In this document: positions 1-7,248 of the stretch, one piece after another
How the letters are laid out: each line of letters starts with the position of its first letter
How positions within the stretch are numbered: the stretch's first letter is position 1
Assembly (NCBI GenBank): GCA_947088155.1
Contig: CAMUFL010000008.1
Coordinates: forward strand, 1 to 64,000
DNA from: an uncultured Gardnerella sp.
GTDB lineage: Bacteria; Actinomycetota; Actinomycetes; Actinomycetales; Bifidobacteriaceae
Length of the DNA stretch: 64,000 nucleotides
Reading direction: 5' to 3'
Made by a program: the position numbers and the translations under genes
The notes under the pieces: model-generated
Databases searched by the model: none
Seen by the model: only the letters and a program-made list of their open reading frames with translations
Told to the model about the DNA's origin: nothing

Positions 1-58
1 GTTGGCATGCGCTACTCCTTTTACTAGCAGTCCAGAAAAAGGGGTACATATCAGCTGA

Positions 59-270
59 TTTATGGAACATTCGCCGGAAAATTACCTGGCATTTGTCGCT
101 GGATTGGCTGATTTATGGAACATTCTCCGGGGAATTTCCTGGCGTTTGTAGCTACTTTGGCCAATTTATGGAACATTTGCCGGAATTTTAACTGGCATTT
201 GTAGCTGGATTGGCTGATTTATGGAACATTCGCCGAGAGATTCTCCGGCTTTTGTAGCTGTTTGGCTTTG
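59..270. repeat. 53-bp tandem repeat array A (4 units)
   Basis: Four units start at 59, 112, 165 and 218, an exact 53-base period. Each begins TTTATGGAACATT followed by a CCGG block, an AT-rich stretch, a (C/A)CTGG or similar block and TTTGT(C/A)GCT. Units are diverged in the second half, so this is an old or selected array rather than a fresh duplication. The same unit recurs near 49.9-50.2 kb. Bases 1-58 show no gene. Confidence 0.9.
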
Positions 271-296
271 CGAATACTTGCGAAGAATAAAAAGAA

Positions 297-326
297 GCCC
301 GGCGGGAAAGAGAAACCCGCCGGGGC
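297..326 (-). terminator. Rho-independent terminator downstream of metG
   Basis: GCCCGGCGGG pairs with CCCGCCGGGGC around a 9-base loop; on the minus strand the stem is followed by CTTCTTTTTATT. It lies about 200 bases past the metG stop, and no other minus-strand gene is in between. Bases 327-527 are AT-rich and I see no gene there. Confidence 0.75.
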
Positions 327-527
327 AGAGAGAAAGAGAGAAGAAGGTTTCAATTATGGGGTTCGCAAGCGAACCTCGCCGATGGCGAACCATCAACATA
401 TGTTAGTATAGCTAAACATTTCTCTAAAGAAAAGGGTTTTTAATAAAATTTTCCTTAAAATATTTTCTCATAGCTAAACAATAGCCATTTTTTGTTATTT
501 TACGGTAATTTTATTAAATTTTTCAAC

Positions 528-2405
528 TTATTTGCCGCTATTTTCCAAAGATTTTTTCGCGGCAGCAAGCCTTTCTGCTTCGACACGCTGACGATCAGCA
601 AGCGCAGAAGCAAAACGCTCAAGCTCCTCATCTACCGCTTCTTTAGGAATCTTCGCAAAAATAGGCGTTGGCTTCGGCACAGGCGTACCAGCCACAAGCT
701 CCTCACTCTCCCAAGGATGCACGGTCTCACCCAAACGATAATCACCCGTAATAATCGGATACTTAAAGTCTGGATTATCCAAATCCTCAACTTCCTCAAT
801 ATGAGGCAGCGGCGAGAACACACCAGTTCCGCCAAGAGCTTCCCAAACCTTCTGCGCAGAATGAGGCAAGAATGGCGCAAGCAGGTGGTTAGCATCCGAA
901 ACAGCTTGAGCCGCAACGTGCAAAACTGTGCCAAGTCGAACCTCATCATCTTTAATCTTCCACGGCTCAGTTGCAGAAATATATTTATTAATATCCGCCA
1001 CAACGCGCATTGCTTCCGCAAGAGCATTCTTTTGACGGTGGCGCTCAATCATACCTCCAACAATTTCAAAAGCGTTAGAAGTCTGATCCAGCAACGCACG
1101 ATCCATATCCGTCATAGAATCTTCATCAAGCGTAGGAATCGCACCAAAATTCTTATTAATAAGATTGGCTACGCGATTTACAAGATTACCCCAACTTGCG
1201 GCAAGCTCCTCGTTATTATGACGAGCAAATTCAGCCCAAGTAAAATCGGCATCAGAATTTTCTGGGCCCGCAATAGAAATGTAGTAACGCACTGCATCTA
1301 CTGGATAACGAGCCAAAATATCCTTCACGTAAATAACAATTCCACGAGAAGAACTAAACTTCTTGCCTTCCATAGTCATAAACTCGGAAGCTACAACCTG
1401 CTCAGGCATATTAAGCGGACCATAAACGCCAGTTTCACCACCCTTAGAGCCAGCTCCGTTATAAGCCAACATTTCCGAAGGCCAAATCTGAGAATGGAAA
1501 GTAATATTATCCTTGCCCATAAAGTAGTAGCCAGGAGACTTAGGATCGCACCACCAGTCGCGCCAAGCATCTGGCTTACCTTGTCTGCGAGCCCACTCAA
1601 TGGAGGCAGACAAATAGCCAATTACGGCATCAAACCACACGTACAAACGCTTATTCGGATTGTCAATCCAACCTTCAACAGGAACAGGAATGCCCCAATC
1701 AATATCGCGCGTAATAGCACGAGGTTTTACTTCATTAAATAATCCGAGCGAGAAGTTAATAACATTCGTACGCCATCCATCACGAGAATGAAGCCAATTA
1801 ACATTCGCTTCAGCCAAAGCCGGCAAGTCTAAGAAATAATGCTCAGTTTCTTCAAAGCGTGGAGTTTCACCGTTAATCTTGGAAACCGGGTTAATAAGCT
1901 CATCCGGATCAAGCTCATTACCGCAAGCATCGCACTGATCGCCGCGAGCGCCGTCCGCACCACACAATGGGCAAGTGCCCTCAATGTAACGATCAGGCAA
2001 AGTACGGCCTGTAGAAGGCGAAATAGCAACCTTCTGAGTGCCCTTATAAATATAACCGTTCTTTAAGCACTGGCGGAACATTTCCTGCACAACGTGTTCG
2101 TGATTTGCAGTTGTTGTGCGCGTAAACAAATCGTAGCTTAAGCCTAAATCGCATAAATCCTTAGTAATCACACGATTGTAGCGGTTCGCAAGCTCCTGCG
2201 CACTTACGCCTTCTTTATCTGCCTCAACCAAAATAGGCGTGCCGTGCTCGTCCGTACCCGACACCATTAAAACGTCATTGCCTTTCATGCGCTCATAACG
2301 CGCATACACGTCCGAAGGAACACCAAATCCAGCAACGTGACCAATATGACGAGGGCCATTAGCGTACGGCCAAGCAACATTCACCAAAATATGACTCATA
2401 GCCAA
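528..2405 (-). CDS. metG: Methionyl-tRNA synthetase
   Basis: Charges tRNA-Met with methionine in the cytosol. The class I HIGH signature is at residues 20-23 (HIGH), a Cys4-type zinc knuckle (CPLC...CDAC) lies near residues 143-165, and the KMSKS loop is the KFSSS variant followed by RG near residue 347. At 625 residues it has the length of a MetRS with catalytic and anticodon-binding domains; the C-terminus is a charged helix, not the dimerisation domain of longer MetRS. The start is either 2405 or the second Met at 2399. It is the only large gene in its minus-strand unit. The long plus-strand frame opposite it is an artefact of codon bias. Confidence 0.97.
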   Translation of the reverse strand: MAMSHILVNVAWPYANGPRHIGHVAGFGVPSDVYARYERMKGNDVLMVSGTDEHGTPILVEADKEGVSAQELANRYNRVITKDLCDLGLSYDLFTRTTTANHEHVVQEMFRQCLKNGYIYKGTQKVAISPSTGRTLPDRYIEGTCPLCGADGARGDQCDACGNELDPDELINPVSKINGETPRFEETEHYFLDLPALAEANVNWLHSRDGWRTNVINFSLGLFNEVKPRAITRDIDWGIPVPVEGWIDNPNKRLYVWFDAVIGYLSASIEWARRQGKPDAWRDWWCDPKSPGYYFMGKDNITFHSQIWPSEMLAYNGAGSKGGETGVYGPLNMPEQVVASEFMTMEGKKFSSSRGIVIYVKDILARYPVDAVRYYISIAGPENSDADFTWAEFARHNNEELAASWGNLVNRVANLINKNFGAIPTLDEDSMTDMDRALLDQTSNAFEIVGGMIERHRQKNALAEAMRVVADINKYISATEPWKIKDDEVRLGTVLHVAAQAVSDANHLLAPFLPHSAQKVWEALGGTGVFSPLPHIEEVEDLDNPDFKYPIITGDYRLGETVHPWESEELVAGTPVPKPTPIFAKIPKEAVDEELERFASALADRQRVEAERLAAAKKSLENSGK

Positions 2406-2654
2406 ATATTATCTTGTTCAGCGCGGACAGTGTTAGCAAAATCGTAAATAAATTGAGCAAAACCGAACAATAAAACGTATGAAAAATGCGAAGTTCAAAA
2501 CGCAAATAATACCAAAACGAAAAAGTAAATAATACACATATCCACAAAAATTTAAGCCAATCTGGAATATCATTTCCCTCCAACGTAACCTCAACTATAC
2601 GTAATCTCAACCATAAGCAATAAGGCAAAGAGAATTGAGGGAAACGAGGAAGAA

Positions 2655-3284
2655 ATGAAGGAAACGAAAGACACACAAAAAACATACAAAGTGCGGCATA
2701 TTCCAGAAGCAAAACATACCAAATTCCCGGCGCTGTTAAACGGAAATCATTTGCCTGGGCCAATGTGCATGAAAAAACTTTCGCAATTTGGTATATTCAA
2801 TCAACTTACATCCCAAATTGGCTATTCGCATAAAACAGGCATTTCCGCAAAAGGCAGAAGCGATATAGTTAGCGATTTAATACCAAAGAAAAGTGTTGCA
2901 TGCTTATTTACAGCAGCTTGGGTGTGGCTTGGTGGCGAGTTTCCAGAAAACATAGAAATTATTGATTACGGACATTGCAGAAAGAAACCTTACGGCCGCG
3001 TAATTCACTCATTTAGAAGGCAATTAAGCGATGAAGATTACGTAATATTGGGAGAAGTTCGCGTAACAACGCCAGAACGGACGATCTGCGATTTGGCTTA
3101 TACTCACGAAGAAAACGAAAATTACGAACCGTGCAGAAAGCGTATTGCAAAATTATTAATATCGCACTATTGCATTGATTTGAACAAGTGCAAGCAAATT
3201 ATTAACAATAACCCTTACTTTCCAGGATCCATTCACGCAAAAAATTGGCTGCAAAACATATCTGAAGAAGCAAGTGAACAATGA
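2655..3284 (+). CDS. AbiEi-like antitoxin-domain protein
   Basis: About 209 residues. The centre and C-terminal half carry the pattern seen in AbiEi-type (type IV) antitoxin-domain proteins: SVACLFTAAWVWLGG, then a strand region, then VRVTTPERTICDLA. No AbiEii nucleotidyltransferase toxin gene follows; instead the next gene overlaps by four bases (ATGA) and encodes an LRV-type protein, so the pair is translationally coupled. The first 37 residues are basic and poorly conserved-looking; a start at the MCMKK methionine (2766) is possible, although a GAGGAAG ribosome-binding site favours 2655. The role in defence or plasmid-addiction type function is inference only. Confidence 0.6.
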   Translation: MKETKDTQKTYKVRHIPEAKHTKFPALLNGNHLPGPMCMKKLSQFGIFNQLTSQIGYSHKTGISAKGRSDIVSDLIPKKSVACLFTAAWVWLGGEFPENIEIIDYGHCRKKPYGRVIHSFRRQLSDEDYVILGEVRVTTPERTICDLAYTHEENENYEPCRKRIAKLLISHYCIDLNKCKQIINNNPYFPGSIHAKNWLQNISEEASEQ

Positions 3285-3652
3285 AAATAAGATTTATTAC
3301 GAGAACAAAAACTTTAAGAAAACACGTGGCAAACGAAAATGGCTCAATACAACATGCTGCACGAAACGCATCAGCAGTAATAGGTATTAAGCAAACACCG
3401 AATAGCAATGCAACCGAGCTTACAAAACCTCCAAAACCGCCAATAATACTAACCCCACTTATTGCGAGCAATCCTTCGACCGATCAGGCAATATTGTGGC
3501 ATATTGCGCGCAACATACCAGAATTACGTAAATGGGTTATTGCGAATCCGTCTGCTGGAGCTAAGCTTTTGGAGTACATTTCGCAGCGGGGCGGACCGGA
3601 CGTGCGACATAGTTTTGAAGTGCTGTTTGCCGGGTATGACAGCGTAAGTTAG
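3281..3652 (+). CDS. Small variant leucine-rich-repeat (LRV) protein
   Basis: 123 residues. The N-terminal third is basic and Asn/Thr rich; the C-terminal part (from about residue 63) reads as two LRV-like helical repeats, each opening with an NPS motif (SNPSTDQAILWHIA and ANPSAGAKLLEYIS). LRV repeats of this type are common at the ends of bifidobacterial hypothetical proteins. It overlaps the preceding AbiEi-like gene by four bases. No enzyme motif is visible. It is a candidate partner of the upstream protein. Downstream, a TTAGTTGAGAT motif is repeated three times before the rsmI stop. Confidence 0.55.
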   Translation: MKIRFITRTKTLRKHVANENGSIQHAARNASAVIGIKQTPNSNATELTKPPKPPIILTPLIASNPSTDQAILWHIARNIPELRKWVIANPSAGAKLLEYISQRGGPDVRHSFEVLFAGYDSVS

Positions 3653-3688
3653 TTGAGATTTAGTTGAGATTTAGTTAAGATTTTTGCT

Positions 3689-4627
3689 CTACTCAAGCTC
3701 GCTTTTTTGCGCAAGACAGGCTGCGTAAACTTGTTTACGATTAGCAAATGAACCGTCTGCAAAAGGATGCTCTTTTACGATTTTCGTAATTGCTTCTTTA
3801 ATTCGTAAGCCTTCGTTTTGTGCGCAGTCAAGCGATAGTTTTGCAAGCGCTTCTACACTTAAATCCGTGCTTTCAGCTTTTATTTCGTCATCACTTGCGC
3901 CGCCAATAACAAGCACTATTTCTCCACGAGGAGGATCCGACAACACGCCATCGTGAATATTTTGCACAGTTCCGCGACGAATTTCCTCAAAATCTTTAGT
4001 AAGTTCTCTACATAATGCCATTGGACGACTAGGACCGAGCACAGCTAAAACGTCTTCCATAGCTTCTGCGATGCGATGCGGAGCCTCGTAGAATACTATA
4101 GTTCTGCGCTCTGCTTTAAGAGAGCGTAAATGCTGCTGACGCTCGCCAGATTTTCGCGGCAAAAAACCTTCGTAGCAGAAGCGGTCAGTTGGTAGCCCGG
4201 AAAGTGCGAGCGCATCCAGAACAGCGCTAGGACCTGGAGCGCAAGTAACAGGAAGCTCACGTTCAATAGCCCTTCTAACAATTGCCAAACCAGGGTCGTT
4301 AATAGTAGGCATTCCAGCGTCGGAAACTACAAGAACCTTCGCACCTTGCTCTACTTCGTCGAGCAAACCGTCGGCTTTATTGCGCTCATTGTGGTCATGA
4401 TAAGCAATCACGCGCCCAGAAACATGCACGCCTAATCGATTTGCTAAATCGTAAAGCCTGCGCGTATCTTCAGCTGCCACAATATCCGCAGTTTCGAGGA
4501 GATTTATTAGCCTGGAAGAAGCGTCGCCCATATTGCCAATTGGGGTTGCTGCAAGAAAGACTTTTCCGCGCGAATTGCTGCTTTCTGAAGTATTTTTTGC
4601 GATTTCTTCAGATTCAATCTCGCTCAT
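3689..4627 (-). CDS. rsmI: 16S rRNA (cytidine-1402 2'-O)-methyltransferase
   Basis: Methylates the ribose of C1402 in the decoding centre of 16S rRNA using S-adenosylmethionine. The tetrapyrrole-methylase fold is recognisable from ATPIGN near the N-terminus, VVSDAGMPTINDPG, APGPSAV and FYEAPHR. The start is set at 4627 because AGGAG lies five bases before that ATG; an in-frame ATG ten codons upstream has no ribosome-binding site. The first 20 residues (Ser/Glu rich) are a variable leader. About 312 residues, slightly longer than usual for the family. Confidence 0.95.
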   Translation of the reverse strand: MSEIESEEIAKNTSESSNSRGKVFLAATPIGNMGDASSRLINLLETADIVAAEDTRRLYDLANRLGVHVSGRVIAYHDHNERNKADGLLDEVEQGAKVLVVSDAGMPTINDPGLAIVRRAIERELPVTCAPGPSAVLDALALSGLPTDRFCYEGFLPRKSGERQQHLRSLKAERRTIVFYEAPHRIAEAMEDVLAVLGPSRPMALCRELTKDFEEIRRGTVQNIHDGVLSDPPRGEIVLVIGGASDDEIKAESTDLSVEALAKLSLDCAQNEGLRIKEAITKIVKEHPFADGSFANRKQVYAACLAQKSELE

Positions 4628-4689
4628 TTTTACTCCTAGCCAACTATTTATGCGCACTTAATACTTTACAGCCGAGTATATTACTACAT

Positions 4690-4725
4690 TTGCGCAATAA
4701 AATGCCTGCAAGGAGCGCAACGGCT
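4690..4725. repeat. Left direct repeat flanking the TA-like module
   Basis: Starts TTGCGCAATAAAATGCC and continues with a GCAA, GAGC, CGGCT pattern. The same sequence with about four differences is at 5432-5466. The right copy is part of the fhs terminator; the left copy has lost the closing arm of that hairpin. The two copies bracket the antitoxin/toxin pair. Confidence 0.75.
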
Positions 4726-4732
4726 ATACAGC

Positions 4733-5041
4733 CTAAACTGATTGCAATTCTTTATGACGCCTAATTAATAACGAACGTAGATACTCGCTAATCGTAGATT
4801 CGCCCTCTTTTTTTGCATCTTCCGCAATTTTATCCTTCCAGGATTTAGGTATACGAAATTGAATAATTGTAGACGCTTCAAGATCACTCATAATAGGTGG
4901 TCGTCCAACAAGCGCAACATGAGCGTCTTCCATATTGTCAGTATCTGTAAGGTTCATTATTAAATTATTCATATGTTCGCGCGCTTCGTTACCTTCTCGC
5001 TGAACGATAGTGGTTCCATTATGCTCAATTACTTTGGCCAT
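4733..5041 (-). CDS. Putative ribbon-helix-helix antitoxin
   Basis: 102 residues from the ATG at 5041, chosen because GAAGG lies seven bases upstream. The last 45 residues resemble a ribbon-helix-helix DNA-binding domain (TIIQFRIPKSWKDKIAEDA, then a helix ending in EYLRSLLIRRHKE). The N-terminal half contains a charged linker. It follows the small gene at 5091-5378 with a 49-base gap, giving the toxin-first order known for BrnT/BrnA-type pairs. Role: neutralising the partner and repressing the operon, by analogy. The partner operator is a 21-base palindrome at 5381-5401. Confidence 0.65.
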   Translation of the reverse strand: MAKVIEHNGTTIVQREGNEAREHMNNLIMNLTDTDNMEDAHVALVGRPPIMSDLEASTIIQFRIPKSWKDKIAEDAKKEGESTISEYLRSLLIRRHKELQSV

Positions 5042-5090
5042 GCTTTTACCTTCTAAATCCATAAATAATCTTATATAAACAAACTATAAA

Positions 5091-5378
5091 CTATTTTACC
5101 CTGTATCTCTTTATCCAATCATCAAAAGGTAAATCCCAAAATGATTCTTCGCCACTTCCAGCATGATAAATACGCAAAGTATTTTTTTCAATTTTCATAA
5201 CAATACCAATAGATTGCATTAATACATCATTATGCTTACCAGTTAAACGTATATACAAAACACCTTTATACTCCATTTCTTCTGTTCTTATTGGGTTCTC
5301 TACAGCATAAGCAATATCTTCTGGAGTTAAGCCATGCTTATTACTATGGTTTTCAAATATAATTCTTATTCTCCTCAT
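5091..5378 (-). CDS. Putative small toxin (BrnT/DUF4258-like)
   Basis: 95 residues from the ATG at 5378. The pattern FENHSNKHGLTPEDIAYAVE, a beta-rich centre and a final HAGSGEESFW segment resemble small RelE-superfamily-like toxins of BrnT or DUF4258 type; I cannot settle which family. The longer reading (start 5462) would run through the fhs terminator and the operator palindrome and is unlikely. No Shine-Dalgarno precedes 5378; a candidate promoter (TTTACT, 17 bases, TACAAT) would start transcription at or near the ATG, so the mRNA may be leaderless. Upstream of the antitoxin gene on the same strand. Confidence 0.55.
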   Translation of the reverse strand: MRRIRIIFENHSNKHGLTPEDIAYAVENPIRTEEMEYKGVLYIRLTGKHNDVLMQSIGIVMKIEKNTLRIYHAGSGEESFWDLPFDDWIKRYRVK

Positions 5379-5380
5379 AG

Positions 5381-5401
5381 CAATATTGTAATACAATATT
5401 G
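5381..5401 (-). promoter_or_regulatory. Palindromic operator of the TA-like module
   Basis: CAATATTGT, three bases, ACAATATTG: two perfect 9-base arms directly upstream of the toxin start. It overlaps a candidate TTTACT-N17-TACAAT promoter on the minus strand, which is the usual place for autoregulation by an antitoxin. Confidence 0.65.
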
Positions 5402-5431
5402 TAGTACAGTAAATAACTAAATGAATAGGAA

Positions 5432-5466
5432 TTGCGCAATAAAATGCCCGCAAAGAGCACACGGCT
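5432..5466. repeat. Right direct repeat flanking the TA-like module
   Basis: Partner of 4690-4725; the first 17 bases are identical in both. It overlaps the fhs terminator. Confidence 0.75.
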
Positions 5467-5476
5467 CCAGCGGGCA
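5445..5476 (-). terminator. fhs terminator
   Basis: TGCCCGC and GCGGGCA arms 18 bases apart, followed on the minus strand by TTTTATTG. It lies 26 bases past the fhs stop codon. Confidence 0.75.
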
Positions 5477-5501
5477 GATTTTCTAGAACGCGCCAAATAG
5501 A

Positions 5502-7019
5502 TCACACGATTTTGGGCATTGGAGTTGTGAGAGAAGAAGTCAAGTTTACTTGCACAACACCAGCACCAGCGTGAACTTCCACCTTCTTCAATGTCACAGT
5601 GCGCTCTTCAGCAGGCTTATGATCGTCGTCAGTCATAGTTGCAGGAGACTTAACAGCAACTAGCGCAAGGCTGTTAAAATCAACGCCGGCATTCGCGCAC
5701 AAATCTTGCGCTGCAAATAACGAATCCTCAAAACCATCTTTTTCAATCACACGCTCAGACGGAACGCCATAAGCTTCTTCACAAAGCAACTTAACGCGAT
5801 CCAAAAGCGCTTGACCTCTGCGACTTTCTGGCACAAACGTTTCAGCATCAGCACTAATTACCGACACAAAATCGTCAAGCTGATCTGCCAAACCATCGCC
5901 GCCATCGCGGAACAAATTGCCAACAATCGGCTTTCTGAATCCTAAAGACTTAGCTTGTTCCAACAATTCAGGCACTTGATCATCCTCACCCTCCCACAAA
6001 TTAACAAGAGGGAAAGTAGGAATATTAAGCGATTCCAATCGTGCAACATGGAACGGGTAACGCCAAGCCAAAGTTTCGTCATCTCGCCAAGTTGTAGCGC
6101 GAGTAACTACAACTGCGGCCGCAGGCCAAGCCGCGCCAAATTCGCGAGAAGCAATATCCAACCACTTTTGAGCGCCAGCATCCGTGCCGTATCCTGCTTC
6201 AACAACCACAACATCATGCTCAGCGCAAGCCATTTCAACGCTTACTAAACTTGGAATACCAAGCGAAACGTTTGCAAACGGGCCGCAATGCACATAAATC
6301 GGAGAGCCGTTAATAGTTTCCGTTTTTGCAGGCTTTACAGCATCGGCAAGAATATTAGTAATTCGCCACAAGTCAACAAAATCGCCGAATTTACGAGGAA
6401 CTCCATCCTTCGTACCAGCAATCATTGCAGCAACGCGCTCGGAAATCTCATCCATGCTACGCGAAAGAACCACGATTTGCATAAGTTCGCAAGTAGGCGT
6501 TAGCACAACACGCTCAGGAACAGTTCCTTTACCAAAATCAACCGCAATACTGCGCAACGAGCGGGAAGGAACCTCACTTACTCTAGGAACAAGAATAGTA
6601 TCGAGCACGCCTTCATCAACTGCTTTTTCTGCAAACGACACAAGCAAATTCTGCGCGCAAGCAATAGCAGCCATTTCACCACACAAGCCCCAATCAATCA
6701 GCTCAGGATGAGAAAGTGAAGACTTACCGCCGCCACTTGCGCCACCTTTAGAACCAGCGGCTGTAATGCCCATGCTTGGCTGGCGAAGAACCGCAGCCGC
6801 ATCCACACCGCGCTCACGCAAAGCGTCAACCAACGCAATAGTTGTGGTTGTTTTACCCTCACCACGAGACGCTTTAAGCGGAGTATCTGCAGTAACCAGA
6901 AGCACTTTGCCGTGCTTTCGAGGCTCGTTAGGATGCTGCTTCAAATAATCTAAATACCCGAAGGCATCAATTTTTTTAACCAAACCGAATGTTGTAGTGT
7001 ATGAATCAAGAATGCTCAT
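5502..7019 (-). CDS. fhs: Formate-tetrahydrofolate ligase
   Basis: ATP-dependent ligation of formate to tetrahydrofolate, giving 10-formyl-THF for purine and formyl-Met-tRNA synthesis. The family P-loop is ASRGEGKTTTT at about residues 50-60 and is followed by the RQPSMGIT and SKGGASGGGKS segments. The start at 7019 is preferred because GAGGGG precedes it closely; in-frame ATGs at 7034, 7040 and 7085 lack a ribosome-binding site. About 505 residues, shorter than the 555-560 usual in Firmicutes. It stands alone between two terminators. In a pyruvate-formate-lyase-bearing bifidobacterium it would recycle formate into C1 metabolism (inference). Confidence 0.95.
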   Translation of the reverse strand: MSILDSYTTTFGLVKKIDAFGYLDYLKQHPNEPRKHGKVLLVTADTPLKASRGEGKTTTTIALVDALRERGVDAAAVLRQPSMGITAAGSKGGASGGGKSSLSHPELIDWGLCGEMAAIACAQNLLVSFAEKAVDEGVLDTILVPRVSEVPSRSLRSIAVDFGKGTVPERVVLTPTCELMQIVVLSRSMDEISERVAAMIAGTKDGVPRKFGDFVDLWRITNILADAVKPAKTETINGSPIYVHCGPFANVSLGIPSLVSVEMACAEHDVVVVEAGYGTDAGAQKWLDIASREFGAAWPAAAVVVTRATTWRDDETLAWRYPFHVARLESLNIPTFPLVNLWEGEDDQVPELLEQAKSLGFRKPIVGNLFRDGGDGLADQLDDFVSVISADAETFVPESRRGQALLDRVKLLCEEAYGVPSERVIEKDGFEDSLFAAQDLCANAGVDFNSLALVAVKSPATMTDDDHKPAEERTVTLKKVEVHAGAGVVQVNLTSSLTTPMPKIV

Positions 7020-7182
7020 GTACCCCTCTTTCATAGGCATAGTTTCACAACAATGCACGCGGATAGCGTTAGTTACATGATTCATACTATACGATTGATT
7101 GCTTGCAGCATAGCCACCACGCGCAATATCTATGCGCGTTATTACTAACTTCTATAGCAAAATAACAAAACGTAACAAAAGA

Positions 7183-7223
7183 GCCTCCCTTATGAAATAA
7201 AAAGTTCATTTCGCAAGGAAGGC
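7183..7223 (-). terminator. Terminator of the C69 dipeptidase gene
   Basis: GCCTCCCTTATGAAAT pairs imperfectly with ATTTCGCAAGGAAGGC; on the minus strand it is followed by CTCTTTTGTT. It lies 26 bases after the dipeptidase stop. The interval to the fhs start shows no gene. Confidence 0.7.
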
Positions 7224-7248
7224 ACTTAATTTTTAATAAGATTTAATT

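Noticed and set aside
59..270. CRISPR array
   Set aside because: The 53-base period leaves only about 15-20 bases of variable sequence, units are diverged, and no cas gene is near either array.
492..1742. 416-codon plus-strand frame opposite metG
   Set aside because: Antisense to a clear enzyme gene, basic and Asn/Arg-rich composition, no ribosome-binding site or family motif.
2359..2763. 134-codon minus-strand frame with hydrophobic segments
   Set aside because: Overlaps both the metG start and the AbiEi-like gene; hydrophobicity comes from AT-rich antisense DNA.
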